NCBI RefSeq assembly: GCF_030758615.1
Contig: NZ_CP132381.1
Span: 248,001-312,000, forward strand
Direction: 5' to 3'
DNA length: 64,000 bases
DNA from: Gilliamella apis
GTDB lineage: Bacteria > Pseudomonadota > Gammaproteobacteria > Enterobacterales > Orbaceae
Part shown: positions 16,095 through 27,386 of the stretch, piece by piece
How the letters are laid out: each line of letters opens with the position of its first letter
How positions within the stretch are numbered: position 1 is the first letter of the stretch
Notes under the pieces: generated by a model
The model's input: the letters and a program-made list of their open reading frames with translations, nothing else
Database searches by the model: none
Told to the model about the DNA's origin: nothing
Made by a program: the position numbers and the translations under genes

Positions 16095-17987
16095 ATGTTT
16101 TATCCAGATCTTTTTGATGTCATCATTGTTGGTGGAGGTCATGCCGGAACTGAAGCTGCAATGGCATCAGCAAGAATGGGCCGAAAAACATTACTTTTAA
16201 CGCATAATATCAATACATTAGGACAAATGTCTTGTAATCCAGCTATTGGTGGTATTGGTAAAGGTCACTTAGTAAAAGAGATTGATGCTATGGGCGGATT
16301 AATGGCGCAAGCTATAGATCTTGCAGGGATCCAGTTTCGGATCTTAAATAGCAGTAAGGGGCCAGCGGTAAGAGCAACACGTGCTCAAGCGGATCGATCC
16401 TTATATCGTAAAGTAATAAGAACTACACTGGAAAACCAAGAAAACCTAATGTTGTTTCAACAATCTGTTGAAGATGTGATCATTGAAAACGATCAGATCA
16501 CCGGTGTTGTTACCCAAATGGGTGTCTCTTTTAAAGCAAAAGCTGTAGTACTTACAACAGGTACCTTTTTAGATGGTAAGATCCATATAGGTTTAGATAA
16601 TTATAGTGGTGGTAGAACTGGCGATCCCGCTTCTATCGGTTTGTCTAAATCTTTACATCAATATCCATTTAGAATGGGACGATTAAAGACAGGAACACCA
16701 CCACGTATTGATGCCAGAACAATAGACTTTTCTAAATTAGGCACTCAATATGGTGATGATCCAGTGCCAGTATTTTCATTTTTAGGCGATGCTAAACAGC
16801 ATCCTAGACAGATCCCTTGTTATATAACAAGTACTAATGAAACAACCCATGAGATCATTCGCAATAGCTTAGATCGAAGTCCTATGTACACAGGTGTGAT
16901 TGAAGGTGTTGGCCCGCGATATTGTCCGTCTATTGAAGATAAAATAATGCGTTTTGCTGATCGTAATTCTCATCAGATCTATTTAGAACCAGAAGGGTTA
17001 GATAGTAATGAGATTTATCCTAATGGGATCTCGACCAGTTTACCTTTTGACACACAATTAGCTTTTGTTCGTAGTATGAAAGGGCTAGAAAACGCGAATA
17101 TCGTAAGACCGGGTTATGCGATTGAGTATGATTATTTTGATCCACGTGATCTTAAACCAACTTTAGAAAGTAAAGTGATCAAAGGTTTATTTTTAGCGGG
17201 TCAAATAAATGGTACTACCGGCTATGAAGAGGCTGCTGCTCAAGGTATGTTAGCAGGTTTAAATGCGGCAAGATTTGTATATGATCAAGATCAATGGTTC
17301 CCTACTCGTGATCAAGCTTATTTAGGGGTATTAGTTGATGATCTTTGTACTTTAGGCACCAACGAACCTTACCGTATGTTTACTTCGCGTGCTGAATATC
17401 GCTTAATGTTACGTGAAGATAATGCCGATATTCGTTTGACTGAAATCGGCCGACAATTAGGCATGGTTGATGATTATCGTTGGCAACGATTTAATGAAAA
17501 ATTTGAAGCTATTGAACAAGAAAGAGCCCGTCTTCGAGATATCTGGGTTCATCCTCATATTGAAACTATCGACGAAGTGAATGCTGTTTTAAGTGCTAAT
17601 CTCACCAAAGAGGCAAATGGTGAAGAGTTGCTTAAACGCCCTGAAATGAGCTATAAAACACTACAATCATTATCACTTTTTGCGCCTGGTTTAACTGATA
17701 CTCAAGCCGCTGAACAAGTTGAGATACAAGTAAAATATGATGGTTATATAAAATTACAGATTGAAGAAATTGAAAGACAAAAACGAAATGAAGAAACTCT
17801 TATTCCTGAGCACATTGATTATGCTGAAATATCAGGGTTATCTAACGAAGTCGTTGCTAAATTAAAACAGCATAAACCTGTTTCAATTGGTCAAGCTTCA
17901 CGTATTTCTGGCATTACACCAGCGGCAATTTCAATGTTATTGGTTTATTTAAAAAAGAAAAACTATGTTAAAAAAGAAACTCATTAA
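16095..17987 (+). CDS. mnmG: tRNA uridine 5-carboxymethylaminomethyl modification enzyme MnmG
   Basis: With MnmE, MnmG (GidA) installs the cmnm5 group on U34 of tRNAs for split codon boxes, using FAD, NADH and folate. The 630-residue protein starts [20 protein letters not shown], with the FAD dinucleotide loop at about residues 12-17. It has the signature [18 protein letters not shown] near 47 and [11 protein letters not shown] near 200. Length equals E. coli MnmG (629). It is the first gene beside oriC, and the 3' end overlaps rsmG by 23 bases. GATC sites remain frequent in its first part. Confidence 0.98.
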   Translation: MFYPDLFDVIIVGGGHAGTEAAMASARMGRKTLLLTHNINTLGQMSCNPAIGGIGKGHLVKEIDAMGGLMAQAIDLAGIQFRILNSSKGPAVRATRAQADRSLYRKVIRTTLENQENLMLFQQSVEDVIIENDQITGVVTQMGVSFKAKAVVLTTGTFLDGKIHIGLDNYSGGRTGDPASIGLSKSLHQYPFRMGRLKTGTPPRIDARTIDFSKLGTQYGDDPVPVFSFLGDAKQHPRQIPCYITSTNETTHEIIRNSLDRSPMYTGVIEGVGPRYCPSIEDKIMRFADRNSHQIYLEPEGLDSNEIYPNGISTSLPFDTQLAFVRSMKGLENANIVRPGYAIEYDYFDPRDLKPTLESKVIKGLFLAGQINGTTGYEEAAAQGMLAGLNAARFVYDQDQWFPTRDQAYLGVLVDDLCTLGTNEPYRMFTSRAEYRLMLREDNADIRLTEIGRQLGMVDDYRWQRFNEKFEAIEQERARLRDIWVHPHIETIDEVNAVLSANLTKEANGEELLKRPEMSYKTLQSLSLFAPGLTDTQAAEQVEIQVKYDGYIKLQIEEIERQKRNEETLIPEHIDYAEISGLSNEVVAKLKQHKPVSIGQASRISGITPAAISMLLVYLKKKNYVKKETH

Positions 17988-18564
17988 TCTTATTGATCAA
18001 ACGGATCTTTCGATCACTTCTCAACAAATTGATCTATTGATCCATTATGTTGAAATGCTTAATAAATGGAATAAAGCTTACAATTTAACAGCAGTGCGCG
18101 ATCCTAGTGAAATGTTAATTAAACATATTATGGATAGTTTAGTTGTTTCGCCTTATTTAGTTGGCAATACTTTTATTGATGTGGGAACAGGCCCTGGATT
18201 ACCAGGGATCCCTTTAGCAATAATAAATCCTGATAAACAATTTGATCTGGTGGATAGTTTAGGTAAAAGAATTCGTTTTTTAAAACAAGTTCAATTTGAA
18301 TTAAAATTAACTAATATTCAACCTATTCAAAGTCGTATAGAAGAATATAATGAGAAAAAATTTGATGGAGTCATTAGCCGAGCATTTGCTTCTTTGCAAG
18401 ATATGCTAACTTGGTGTAAACATCTTCCTAATCAGCAAGGATCATTTTACGCATTAAAAGGTAGCGATCTTGATGTGATCCCTGAAGGGTTTACTCTTAA
18501 ACAAAATATTAAACTGACTATTCCGGAGTTAAATGCTGAACGACGATTAATGATCATTCAGTAA
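17965..18564 (+). CDS. rsmG: 16S rRNA (guanine527-N7)-methyltransferase RsmG
   Basis: RsmG (GidB) methylates G527 of 16S rRNA with S-adenosylmethionine. The 199-residue protein has the SAM motif [17 protein letters not shown] near residue 70, the N-terminal [21 protein letters not shown] segment and SRAFASL near 135. The start ATG lies inside mnmG, so the two are translationally coupled as in most gammaproteobacteria. Confidence 0.96.
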   Translation: MLKKKLINLIDQTDLSITSQQIDLLIHYVEMLNKWNKAYNLTAVRDPSEMLIKHIMDSLVVSPYLVGNTFIDVGTGPGLPGIPLAIINPDKQFDLVDSLGKRIRFLKQVQFELKLTNIQPIQSRIEEYNEKKFDGVISRAFASLQDMLTWCKHLPNQQGSFYALKGSDLDVIPEGFTLKQNIKLTIPELNAERRLMIIQ

Positions 18565-18570
18565 AGGTAA

Positions 18571-18604
18571 AATTGATCTAAAAAATGATTAGATCAATTT
18601 TTAC
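18571..18604. terminator. Bidirectional terminator between rsmG and amiC
   Basis: Perfect 11-base stem AATTGATCTAA / TTAGATCAATT with a 7-base loop. T runs follow on the plus strand. The right arm contains the amiC stop codon, so the two convergent genes share this element. Confidence 0.75.
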
Positions 18605-19823
18605 GACGTTTTAAATAATCTTTAATACCATCAACAATTGCTTTAGATACTTGATTTTGGAAGGAAGCTGTCTTAAGTTTTTGCTCTTCATTGATATTAC
18701 TAATAAAGGCTGTTTCAACTAAAACTGATGGGATATCTGGTGCTTTTAATACTGCAAAACCCGCTTTTTCAATCGATGGTTTGTGCAGTTTATTCACTTT
18801 TTTCATACGATTTAAAATAGCTGTACCTAATAATACCCCATTAGACAACGTTGTTTTTTGTACTAAATCTAAAATCGTATTATCTAAATATTTATCACCA
18901 CTTCTACTTACGCCACCTATTTGGTCGGCATCATTTTGGGTTTGAGCTAAATAACTGGCTGCTGAACTACTAGCTCCACGGGTTGATAAAGCAAATACTG
19001 ATGATCCTTTAACTGAGCGATTAGCAAAAGCATCAGCATGGATAGAAATAAATAGATCTGCATGTAAAGATCTTGCCTTCGCTACACGAACATTTAAAGG
19101 TATAAACACATCTTCCTTACGGGTCATATAGGCTTTTACATTAGGTTCTTTTTTGAGCAAATTGTAAGTACGGCGTGCAATTTGCAACACTATATCTTTT
19201 TCCCGAGTTTTCTTATAACCAATAGCGCCAGGATCTTCACCACCGTGACCAGGATCTAGCATAACGATAATAGGTGAATTTTTCTTCTTATTAGATGATT
19301 TTATTTGTGATTGTTTTTTATTTAGCTCGCCTTTTTGATACTCTTCTAAGAGTGCTAAAAGGGGATCATCATCAGTTACAGTTGGTTTAGAAGGATAAAG
19401 ATCTACAACTAATCGATGTTTGAATTCAGCAATCGGTGGTAATGTAAATGTATTTGGATCGATACCTTGTTTTAATTCAATCATCAAACGGACAGTTTTG
19501 GGATCTAACTGCAATGCTCGAATAGATTTAATAAAAGGATCTCGACTTAGTACTTTTGTTGAAATCGTTTTTAACGTTGGATTTAAATTGAGATTATCAA
19601 TATCAATAACAATACGATCGGGGTTGTGTAACTTTGCGTGTTTATAGTTAAGTTTTGCGTTCGATTCTAACGTTATTCGTGTATAAGTTGATGATGGCCA
19701 AACACGCACAGCAATAATCTGAGCCATTGATGCAGCAAAACCAACCCGTGTGACCGACAATAAACAAGTTGCCATAATGCCTTTAATCAAAAAGCGCTTT
19801 GTTGGACTAAATGTTTTTGACAT
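18594..19823 (-). CDS. amiC: N-acetylmuramoyl-L-alanine amidase AmiC
   Basis: Periplasmic septal amidase that splits daughter cells. After an N-terminal export signal, residues about 33-150 are an AMIN domain (IIAVRVWPSSTYTRITLESN) that in E. coli targets septal peptidoglycan. The C-terminal Amidase_3 domain follows: LDPGHGGEDPGAIG, SIHADAF, FALSTRGA and VETAFISN. The whole protein aligns with E. coli AmiC (417 residues). E. coli AmiC is exported by Tat, but here the twin Arg is replaced by TKRFLIKG (Lys-Arg), so export may use a KR-type Tat signal or Sec. It is flanked by a shared terminator with rsmG. Confidence 0.95.
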   Translation of the reverse strand: MSKTFSPTKRFLIKGIMATCLLSVTRVGFAASMAQIIAVRVWPSSTYTRITLESNAKLNYKHAKLHNPDRIVIDIDNLNLNPTLKTISTKVLSRDPFIKSIRALQLDPKTVRLMIELKQGIDPNTFTLPPIAEFKHRLVVDLYPSKPTVTDDDPLLALLEEYQKGELNKKQSQIKSSNKKKNSPIIVMLDPGHGGEDPGAIGYKKTREKDIVLQIARRTYNLLKKEPNVKAYMTRKEDVFIPLNVRVAKARSLHADLFISIHADAFANRSVKGSSVFALSTRGASSSAASYLAQTQNDADQIGGVSRSGDKYLDNTILDLVQKTTLSNGVLLGTAILNRMKKVNKLHKPSIEKAGFAVLKAPDIPSVLVETAFISNINEEQKLKTASFQNQVSKAIVDGIKDYLKRRKN

Positions 19824-20010
19824 ACCTAAACACTTATATTGTTAATAATATTAATAGGACGAGAATAATAACATAAAATAAATAGAATGATTATTATAAT
19901 TAGTTGTTTTTTCGATAAATTAATTACTAATTGTTTATTTTTTATATATAAAGTAATAAATATAGTTTTTTATATTTATTATAGACCCTACAATCACAAA
20001 GGATTACAAT

Positions 20011-20022
20011 ATGGCTCGCTAA
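20011..20022 (+). other. Three-codon mini-ORF with strong ribosome binding site
   Basis: ATG GCT CGC TAA (Met-Ala-Arg) is preceded by AAAGGA at an ideal 7-base spacing. It lies 56 bases before the miaB ATG, which itself has no comparable ribosome binding site. An imperfect palindrome CGG-A-TTTAAA-C-CCG follows at 20028-20041. It may be a leader minigene controlling miaB, or chance. Confidence 0.3.
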
Positions 20023-20077
20023 AATCGCGGATTTAAACCCGTTTTCATTTTAACAATTAAATATAGCTGAGTTATTG

Positions 20078-21505
20078 ATGAGCAAAAAATTACATATCAA
20101 AACTTGGGGCTGTCAAATGAACGAATATGATTCAACTAAAATGGCAGATCTCCTTGAATCCACCCATGGTTTAACCTTAACAGAAAATGCCGAAGAAGCA
20201 GATATTTTATTATTAAATACCTGTTCTATTCGAGAAAAAGCCCAAGAAAAAGTTTTTCACCAACTAGGTCGTTGGAAAAATTTAAAACAACATAATCCTA
20301 ATATTATTATTGGTGTTGGTGGTTGTGTAGCGTCACAAGAAGGTGCCCATATTCGTAAACGAGCGCCTTTTGTTGATATTATTTTTGGACCACAAACTTT
20401 TCACCGTTTGCCAGATATGATTGAACAGATCCGCAGTGGTAATGGTCAGCATGTTGTTGATGTTAGTTTTCCTGAAATTGAAAAATTTGACCGTCTACCT
20501 GAACCACGTAGTGAAGGCCCAACGGCATTTGTATCCATAATGGAAGGATGTAACAAATACTGTACTTATTGTGTGGTACCTTACACTCGTGGTGAAGAGG
20601 TAAGTAGACCTTGTGATGATGTAATTTATGAAATTGCTCAGTTAGCAGAACAAGGTGTTCGTGAAGTGAATTTATTAGGGCAAAACGTAAATGCCTATCG
20701 CGGACCAACCTTTGATGGTGATATCTGTTCTTTTGCTGAATTATTACGTTTAGTTGCTGCTATTGATGGTATTGATCGTATTCGTTTTACCACTAGCCAT
20801 CCAATTGAATTTACAGATGACATTATCGATGTTTATCGTGATACGCCTGAACTGGTTAATTTTTTACATTTACCTGTACAAAGTGGTTCTGATCGCGTAT
20901 TGAATTTGATGAAACGAACTCATACTGCAATTGAATATAAATCAATTATTCGTAAATTACGTAAAGTTCGCCCAGATATTCAAATCAGTTCTGATTTTAT
21001 TGTTGGTTTCCCTGGTGAAACTCAAGAAGATTTTGAACAAACTATGAAATTAATCGCTGATGTTAATTTTGACTTAAGTTATAGTTTTGTCTATTCAGCT
21101 CGTCCAGGTACGCCTGCTGCAGAAATGGAAGATAATGTTTCTGAAGAAGAGAAAAAACAACGGCTCTATATTCTTCAAGAGCGAATCAATCAACAAGCTA
21201 TGCAATTTAGTCGTCGCATGTTAAATACCGTACAACGTATTTTAGTTGAAGGTCCATCTAAAAAGGATCTTATGGAATTAACCGGCCGAACTGAAAACAA
21301 TCGAATTGTTAATTTTGCTGGACATCCAGATATGATTGGTAAATTTGTTGATGTTGAAATTACCGATGTTTATCCTAACTCATTGCGTGGTAAAGTAGTG
21401 AGAACTGAAGATCAGATGGATCTACGGGTTAGTGAATCACCAATATCAGTTATTTCCCGAACTCGTAAAGAAAATAATTTAGGCGTTGGTATTTATCAAC
21501 CATAA
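20078..21505 (+). CDS. miaB: tRNA-2-methylthio-N6-dimethylallyladenosine synthase MiaB
   Basis: MiaB is a radical-SAM methylthiotransferase acting on i6A37, the product of MiaA encoded at the window start. The three cysteines of the UPF0004 domain appear in WGCQMN, NTCSIRE and GGCVASQ. The radical-SAM motif is [18 protein letters not shown] near residue 150, and a C-terminal TRAM domain ends LGVGIYQP. The product is 475 residues against 474 in E. coli. The start is the ATG at 20078; the TTG just before it is in frame but unnecessary. The ribosome binding site is poor, and a mini-ORF with a strong site precedes it. Confidence 0.97.
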   Translation: MSKKLHIKTWGCQMNEYDSTKMADLLESTHGLTLTENAEEADILLLNTCSIREKAQEKVFHQLGRWKNLKQHNPNIIIGVGGCVASQEGAHIRKRAPFVDIIFGPQTFHRLPDMIEQIRSGNGQHVVDVSFPEIEKFDRLPEPRSEGPTAFVSIMEGCNKYCTYCVVPYTRGEEVSRPCDDVIYEIAQLAEQGVREVNLLGQNVNAYRGPTFDGDICSFAELLRLVAAIDGIDRIRFTTSHPIEFTDDIIDVYRDTPELVNFLHLPVQSGSDRVLNLMKRTHTAIEYKSIIRKLRKVRPDIQISSDFIVGFPGETQEDFEQTMKLIADVNFDLSYSFVYSARPGTPAAEMEDNVSEEEKKQRLYILQERINQQAMQFSRRMLNTVQRILVEGPSKKDLMELTGRTENNRIVNFAGHPDMIGKFVDVEITDVYPNSLRGKVVRTEDQMDLRVSESPISVISRTRKENNLGVGIYQP

Positions 21506-21570
21506 TTATACAAATAGTGGTGTAATTTAATTAATAATAAAGATGGTAATTTATAAATAAGGAATATTAA

Positions 21571-22044
21571 GTGTTTATTATATTTGGTACAAAAGGACGT
21601 GAAGTTAATGAACATACAGGACCATTTAATTGCCCGAACTGTTGTGCACAGCAAAATATTGCTGGTGATAAAAAACAACATCAGTATACGCAAATAAAGG
21701 TAGCCAAATATTTTACGCTATTTTTTATTCCTATTTTTAGTTTTCAAACTTTAGGTCGATATATTAAATGCCAACACTGTAATTCTGATTTTAATGAAAA
21801 TGTTTTAACTTATATTCCACCTACATTTGAACAGCAAGTAGCATCTTATGTCGAGCAAGAGTTAAAAAGTGGTACACCTATCACGATGGTTATCAATAAG
21901 TTGAAAAGCCAAGGGCTCGATAATAATCAAGCAACTAGTGCTGTGAATAATGTAGTTGGTGACAACATAGTGACTTGTCATCATTGCCATATGGATTTTT
22001 TAAAAGGTGTTGAAAAATGTTCTTTATGTGAAGAGCGTATTTGA
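21571..22044 (+). CDS. Zinc-ribbon domain protein
   Basis: A 157-residue protein with four CxxC pairs at residues 21-24, 67-70, 136-139 and 150-153, enough for two zinc ribbons. A hydrophobic stretch, KYFTLFFIPIFSF, lies between the first two pairs. The N-terminal half (FNCPNC, then VAKYFTLFFIPIF, then YIKCQHC) resembles the zinc_ribbon_15 family, whose function is unknown. The start is GTG with AAGGAA six bases upstream. It sits between miaB and ybeZ, which are adjacent in E. coli, so it is an insertion in a conserved pair. Confidence 0.8.
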   Translation: MFIIFGTKGREVNEHTGPFNCPNCCAQQNIAGDKKQHQYTQIKVAKYFTLFFIPIFSFQTLGRYIKCQHCNSDFNENVLTYIPPTFEQQVASYVEQELKSGTPITMVINKLKSQGLDNNQATSAVNNVVGDNIVTCHHCHMDFLKGVEKCSLCEERI

Positions 22045-22075
22045 TCATTAACCTGAATAATTAGAGGACTTATCA

Positions 22076-23089
22076 TTGAATATTACGACCCATGAAACCG
22101 TGCTAGAGCCAGCAGATAATCAGCGACTTAATAGTCTTTGTGGTCCTTATGATGACAATATTAAACAACTTGAACGTCGTTTAGGGATTGAAATAAATCA
22201 CCGTGGTAATCTCTTTGCCATCACTGGTGATACCATTTGTGTAAAAGCTGCATCAGAAATATTACAATTGCTTTATAAGCAAACTAAACAAAAAGATAAT
22301 ATTATCGATATTGAGCCAGAGCAGATACATTTAGCTATTAAAGAATCTGGTGCATTAGAAAAAGCTAAAGAGCATCTTCCTGCGTATGTTGATCTGCATG
22401 GTAGTAAGCAAGTCATGATAAAAACCAAACGTGGAGTAATAAAACCACGTACACCTAATCAGGCTCAATATATTGCTCATGTATTAGATTATGATATTTC
22501 TTTTGGTATTGGTCCGGCTGGTACCGGAAAAACCTATTTAGCGGTAGCCGCAGCGGTTGATGCACTAGAAAAACAGCAAATTAGACGTATCGTTTTAACT
22601 CGCCCTGCGGTTGAAGCCGGCGAAAAACTAGGTTTTTTACCTGGTGATTTAAGTCAAAAAGTCGATCCTTATTTACGTCCACTTTATGATGCATTGTTTG
22701 AAATGCTTGGTTTTGAAAAAGTTGAAAAACTAATCGAAAAAAGTGTTATTGAAGTTGCTCCATTAGCCTATATGCGTGGGCGTACTCTTAATGATGCCTT
22801 TATTATTCTTGATGAAAGCCAAAATACCACAATTGAGCAAATGAAGATGTTTTTAACGCGTATTGGTTTTAATTCTAAAGCGGTCATCACTGGTGATATT
22901 ACGCAAATTGATTTACCTCGTCACCAAAAATCAGGATTACGCCATGCCATCGAAGTATTAAGCGAAGTTGATGATATTAGTTTTAATTTTTTCAAGAGTG
23001 AAGATGTAGTTCGCCATCCTGTCGTAGCTAGAATTGTTAATGCTTATGAAAAATGGGAACAACAAGAACACAAGCAACAACAGTCATAA
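22076..23089 (+). CDS. ybeZ: PhoH-like ATPase YbeZ
   Basis: PhoH/PhoL-family ATPase linked to ribosome and RNA metabolism and normally paired with the endonuclease YbeY. It has the P-loop GIGPAGTGKTYLAVAAAVDAL near residue 145, LTRPAVEAGEKLGFLPGD, and the Walker B region FIILDESQNTT. The start is TTG at 22076: AGAGGA lies seven bases upstream and the resulting N-terminus MNITTHETVLEPADN matches E. coli MNIDTREITLEPADN. The 337-residue length fits. The next gene is mrdA, not ybeY as in E. coli. Confidence 0.94.
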   Translation: MNITTHETVLEPADNQRLNSLCGPYDDNIKQLERRLGIEINHRGNLFAITGDTICVKAASEILQLLYKQTKQKDNIIDIEPEQIHLAIKESGALEKAKEHLPAYVDLHGSKQVMIKTKRGVIKPRTPNQAQYIAHVLDYDISFGIGPAGTGKTYLAVAAAVDALEKQQIRRIVLTRPAVEAGEKLGFLPGDLSQKVDPYLRPLYDALFEMLGFEKVEKLIEKSVIEVAPLAYMRGRTLNDAFIILDESQNTTIEQMKMFLTRIGFNSKAVITGDITQIDLPRHQKSGLRHAIEVLSEVDDISFNFFKSEDVVRHPVVARIVNAYEKWEQQEHKQQQS

Positions 23090-23112
23090 ACAGAATTTAG
23101 AGGAGCTATATT

Positions 23113-25059
23113 ATCTCTATTTCAGGTAAAACAAAAAAGGGCAATATTCGCGATCACTCAGCAGAAACAAACTTATTTTTGCGTAGGGCGTTGTTTGCAT
23201 TTGTGGTAATTATTCTATTAATTTTTGTGTTATTAGCCAATTTAGCTGATCTACAAATTTCAAACTTTAGTTATTACAGTACTAAATCAAACAACAATCG
23301 TATTGAAATTATCCCTATTCCTCCTAGTCGCGGTATGATTTATGATCGTAATGGTACGCCATTGGCGATAAATAATATTACCTATCAACTTAATATTGTT
23401 CCTGATAAAACCAAAAACCTTAACGAACAGTTTGAACAGTTAAAAATGATTGTTGATTTAACTGATGAAGATATTGAGAATTTCCAAAAGGAACGCCGTA
23501 ATTATCGGGCTCATCGACCTGTGCCACTAAAAGAAAATCTAACCGAAAAACAAATAGCACGTTTTATTGTTGATCAGCATCGTTTTCCATTTGTGTCGAT
23601 TGTTAAAATTCAACATCGATATTATCCATATGGCGCTTCACTTACCCATATTCTTGGCTATATCTCTAAAATAAATACTCAAGATAAACAACGTTTAGAA
23701 GAAGAAAATAAAGCCAGCGATTATGTGGCTACTTTCAATATTGGTAAAATGGGGATTGAACGGTATTACGAAGATGTCTTACATGGTACGGCTGGTAATG
23801 AAAAAGTTGAAGTAAATAGCCGAGGTCGTATTGTTCGCTTACTTGAACAACATCCGCCACAAGCTGGTGAAGATATCTATTTATCCATCAACCTTAAATT
23901 ACAACTCTATATTGAATCACTACTTACTGGACGAAAAGCATCAGTTGTTGCTATTGATCCCAATAATGGTGAAGTATTAGCAATGGTGTCTAGCCCTAGT
24001 TATGACTCAAATGATTTTGTTGGTGGTATTTCCAGTAAAAAATATAGTGAGTTACTTAATGATCCAAGTAAACCACTATTTAACCGAGCTTTACTTGGTG
24101 CTTATCCTCCTGCTTCAACGGTAAAACCATTTATTTCGATAGCCGCTTTAAGTGAAGGAGTCGTTTCACCAAAAAGTGTGGTTAATGATCCTGGCTGGTG
24201 GCAATTACCCGGTACTGAAAGACGCTATCGAGATTGGCTAAAATGGGGGCACGGCCATGTTGATGTATTACGAGCAATTGAAGAATCGGTAGATACCTAT
24301 TTTTACCAAGTTGCTTATGATATGGGTATTGATCGCCTAAATTTATGGATGACTAAGTTTGGTTATGGTGAGCGTACTGGTATCGATATTTCGGCTAATG
24401 AAGAGACTCGTGCGGTTATGCCAAGTCGCGAATGGAAATTGAAGCGCCATAAAAAATCTTGGTTACAAGGTGACACCATTCCGGTTGGTATAGGTCAAGG
24501 TTATTGGACTGCCACACCTATGCAAATGGCTAAAGCATTAACCACATTAATTAATAACGGTAAAACTTTTACGCCGCACTTTTTACTCTATAAAAAAAGT
24601 GACATTATTAATACTAATCAGAATCAGCCAACTATTGATCCCGAAAAATATGTTGAACCTAATAGCCTAGTTGATGTTAATCCAGGCTATTGGGCATTAG
24701 CTAAAGAAGGTATGCATCGAGTTATGTTTGGTGCTCGAGGTACTGCACGTAAAGTTTATGCTGGTGCTAAATATCAAGCGGCAGGTAAGTCAGGTACCGC
24801 TCAAGTTTATGGTTTAAAAGAAAACGAAACTTATAATGCCCATAAAATACCCGAACATTTACGTGACCATGCCTTATTTATCGCTTATGCACCTTATGAT
24901 AAACCGAAAATAGCGCTAGCTATAGTCCTTGAAAATGGTGGCGGTGGTAGCTCCAATGGTGGTGCAGTAGCCCGTAAAATATTGGATTATTATCTTGAGG
25001 GTGATAACTCAACAGAATTAGATGATGCATCATCATCGACGACAGGACATGAAGATTAA
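23113..25059 (+). CDS. mrdA: Peptidoglycan transpeptidase PBP2 (apparent non-AUG start)
   Basis: PBP2 is the elongasome class B transpeptidase working with RodA. It has one N-terminal membrane helix, the PBP dimer domain ([18 protein letters not shown]) and the transpeptidase domain with YPPASTVKP (active Ser), ESVDTYFYQ and KSGTAQV. The first conventional start, TTG at 23179, has no ribosome binding site and would lose [10 protein letters not shown], which matches the conserved N-terminus (RDYTAESALF) of E. coli PBP2. The frame is open back to a TAG at 23098. AGGAG at 23101-23105 precedes ATT (23110) and ATC (23113), but no ATG, GTG or TTG. I use ATC (7-base spacing, 648 residues), but ATT at 23110 or 23119 is equally possible. 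Confidence 0.9.
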   Translation: MSISGKTKKGNIRDHSAETNLFLRRALFAFVVIILLIFVLLANLADLQISNFSYYSTKSNNNRIEIIPIPPSRGMIYDRNGTPLAINNITYQLNIVPDKTKNLNEQFEQLKMIVDLTDEDIENFQKERRNYRAHRPVPLKENLTEKQIARFIVDQHRFPFVSIVKIQHRYYPYGASLTHILGYISKINTQDKQRLEEENKASDYVATFNIGKMGIERYYEDVLHGTAGNEKVEVNSRGRIVRLLEQHPPQAGEDIYLSINLKLQLYIESLLTGRKASVVAIDPNNGEVLAMVSSPSYDSNDFVGGISSKKYSELLNDPSKPLFNRALLGAYPPASTVKPFISIAALSEGVVSPKSVVNDPGWWQLPGTERRYRDWLKWGHGHVDVLRAIEESVDTYFYQVAYDMGIDRLNLWMTKFGYGERTGIDISANEETRAVMPSREWKLKRHKKSWLQGDTIPVGIGQGYWTATPMQMAKALTTLINNGKTFTPHFLLYKKSDIINTNQNQPTIDPEKYVEPNSLVDVNPGYWALAKEGMHRVMFGARGTARKVYAGAKYQAAGKSGTAQVYGLKENETYNAHKIPEHLRDHALFIAYAPYDKPKIALAIVLENGGGGSSNGGAVARKILDYYLEGDNSTELDDASSSTTGHED

Positions 25060-25061
25060 TT

Positions 25062-26168
25062 ATGAACAATATTAAGAAATCTTTTTGGCAAAAGATACAT
25101 ATCGATCCCCTTTTTTGCTTATTTATAACCTTACTACTTGGTTATAGCCTTTATATTTTATGGAGTGCTAGTGGCCAAAATGTAGATATGATGCAAAAAC
25201 GAATTATCCAAATAATTCTTGGTTTTTTTGTGATGATTGTTTTTGCCCAAATTTCACCGCGAAGCTATGAACAGTGGGCACCTTATCTCTATATTGCCTG
25301 TATTATTATATTACTATTAGTTGATATTTTCGGTTATACCAGTAAAGGTGCTCAACGTTGGTTAGATTTAGGCGTCATTCGTTTTCAACCGTCAGAAATT
25401 GCTAAAATTGCTGTACCATTAATGGTAGCTAAGTTTATTCATCGTGACGGCTGCCCACCACCGCTTAAAACAACTTTGCAAACTTTAGCTATTATTGGTG
25501 TACCTACCTTATTAGTAGCAATGCAACCCGATTTAGGAACGGCTATTTTAATTATTATGTCGGGTATTTTTATTATATTTTTAGCTGGGATTAACTGGCG
25601 ATTTATTCTTGTTGCTTTGATATTGATAGCCATATTTTTACCGATTATGTGGTTTTATTTAATGCATGATTATCAACGTGAACGAGTATTAACATTATTT
25701 AATCCTGAGCGTGATCCTAATGGTGCTGGCTATCATATCTTGCAATCGAAAACCGCGATAGGATCGGGGGGAATATGGGGTAAAGGTTGGCTTGAAGGTA
25801 CGCAATCTCAGCTAGAATTTTTACCGGAAAGACATACTGACTTTATCTTTTCAGTTATCGCTGAAGAGTTTGGCTTTATTGGCTCTATTGTTTTGTTAGT
25901 CTTGTTTTTATGCTTAATTATACGTGGATTAATTATTGCTGCTCAGGCACAAACGACGTTTGGACGAATACTGTCTGGTGGTTTGATTTTGGTATTTTTT
26001 GTCTATGTATTTATTAATATCGGTATGGTCAGTGGAATCTTACCAGTAGTTGGTGTACCATTACCTCTAATAAGTTATGGTGGCTCTTCTCTGGTCGTTT
26101 TAATGGCAAGTTTTGGCATTATGATGTCTATTCACACTCATCGATACATGTTATCTAAAAACATTTAA
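25062..26168 (+). CDS. mrdB: Peptidoglycan glycosyltransferase RodA
   Basis: RodA is the SEDS-family polymerase of the rod-shape complex and partner of PBP2. The 368-residue protein has about ten membrane segments. Family motifs are [29 protein letters not shown], the large periplasmic loop [20 protein letters not shown] and the C-terminal [13 protein letters not shown]. It starts two bases after the mrdA stop. Confidence 0.96.
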   Translation: MNNIKKSFWQKIHIDPLFCLFITLLLGYSLYILWSASGQNVDMMQKRIIQIILGFFVMIVFAQISPRSYEQWAPYLYIACIIILLLVDIFGYTSKGAQRWLDLGVIRFQPSEIAKIAVPLMVAKFIHRDGCPPPLKTTLQTLAIIGVPTLLVAMQPDLGTAILIIMSGIFIIFLAGINWRFILVALILIAIFLPIMWFYLMHDYQRERVLTLFNPERDPNGAGYHILQSKTAIGSGGIWGKGWLEGTQSQLEFLPERHTDFIFSVIAEEFGFIGSIVLLVLFLCLIIRGLIIAAQAQTTFGRILSGGLILVFFVYVFINIGMVSGILPVVGVPLPLISYGGSSLVVLMASFGIMMSIHTHRYMLSKNI

Positions 26169-26182
26169 CGGAATTTTTATAA

Positions 26183-27364
26183 ATGAAAAAGAAATTAAAA
26201 TTATCTTTTGGCTTATTGGCGCTTGCAATATGTTCTTCTGCCTCTGCAGAGATGGCTTTTCCTATTCCAGCTATCCCTCAATTAGATGCAGAAGCCTATA
26301 TTTTAATCGATGCCAAATCTGGCGAAATCCTAGCGCAATATAATGCTGAACAACAACGCGATCCAGCAAGCTTAACTAAAATGATGACAAGTTATGTTGT
26401 TGGTCAAGCATTAGAATCAGGCCGTATTAAAAATGATGATATGGTACTGGTGAGTAAAGATGCATGGGCAACCGGTAATCCGGTTTTAAAAGGCTCATCA
26501 TTGATGTTTTTAGAGGTCGGTAAAACTGTTTCGGTTGCCGATTTGAATAAAGGTATCATTATTCAATCGGGTAATGATGCATGTATCGCTATGGCTGAAC
26601 ATGTTGCTGGTAGTCAAGGTGCTTTCGTTAATTTAATGAATGAATATGCAAAAAAAATAGGTTTGCAACATACCCATTTTGAAACGGTACATGGTCTTGA
26701 TGCGCCAGGACAGTATACAACAGCTAAAGATATGGCACTATTAGGTCAAGCTTTGATTCGTGACTTACCAACTGAATATGCTATCTATAAAGAAAAAGAG
26801 TTCACCTATAACTTGTCTAAACCACAATTAAATCGTAATGGTTTACTTTGGGATACAACTTTAAATGTAGATGGTATTAAAACTGGTCATACGAATGCTG
26901 CTGGTTATAACCTTGTTGCATCAGCAGTTGATGGTAATACCCGTTTAATTTCAGCCGTGCTTGGTGGCCGAACCTTTAAAGGTCGTGAAGAAGAGAGTAA
27001 AAAATTACTCACTTGGGGATTCCGATTCTTTGAAACGGCTAATCCAGTTAAGCCTAATGCGCCATTAGTGACAGAGTCAGTTTGGTATGGCGATCAAAAC
27101 AAAGTAAATTTAGGGACTATTAATGGTGCTTATATTACTGTGCCAAAAGGCCGTTCAGCTGATGTTAAAGTACAATACACCATTGATGATTACATCTATG
27201 CGCCAATTACCAAAGGTGCTGCGGTTGGTAAAATTCAATTTTTATTAGATGATAAAGTGATCAACGAACAACCTTTAGTTGCCCTTGAAAATGTTGAAGA
27301 AGCAGGCTTCTTTGGTAATATTTGGGATTGGATAAGCTTACAATTCCATAAATTATTTAATTAA
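26183..27364 (+). CDS. dacA: D-alanyl-D-alanine carboxypeptidase (PBP5/6, DacA)
   Basis: Periplasmic low-molecular-weight PBP that trims the terminal D-Ala from pentapeptides. The signal peptide is [20 protein letters not shown] then SA. The active site SLTK is at residues 63-66, SGN is in [15 protein letters not shown], and KTG is in [17 protein letters not shown]-terminal beta domain ends in the amphipathic membrane anchor [13 protein letters not shown]. The 393 residues fit the family. It follows mrdB by 14 bases; E. coli has rlpA between them. A terminator follows. Confidence 0.95.
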   Translation: MKKKLKLSFGLLALAICSSASAEMAFPIPAIPQLDAEAYILIDAKSGEILAQYNAEQQRDPASLTKMMTSYVVGQALESGRIKNDDMVLVSKDAWATGNPVLKGSSLMFLEVGKTVSVADLNKGIIIQSGNDACIAMAEHVAGSQGAFVNLMNEYAKKIGLQHTHFETVHGLDAPGQYTTAKDMALLGQALIRDLPTEYAIYKEKEFTYNLSKPQLNRNGLLWDTTLNVDGIKTGHTNAAGYNLVASAVDGNTRLISAVLGGRTFKGREEESKKLLTWGFRFFETANPVKPNAPLVTESVWYGDQNKVNLGTINGAYITVPKGRSADVKVQYTIDDYIYAPITKGAAVGKIQFLLDDKVINEQPLVALENVEEAGFFGNIWDWISLQFHKLFN

Positions 27365-27386
27365 TTTTTAATTTATAATTAACTTG

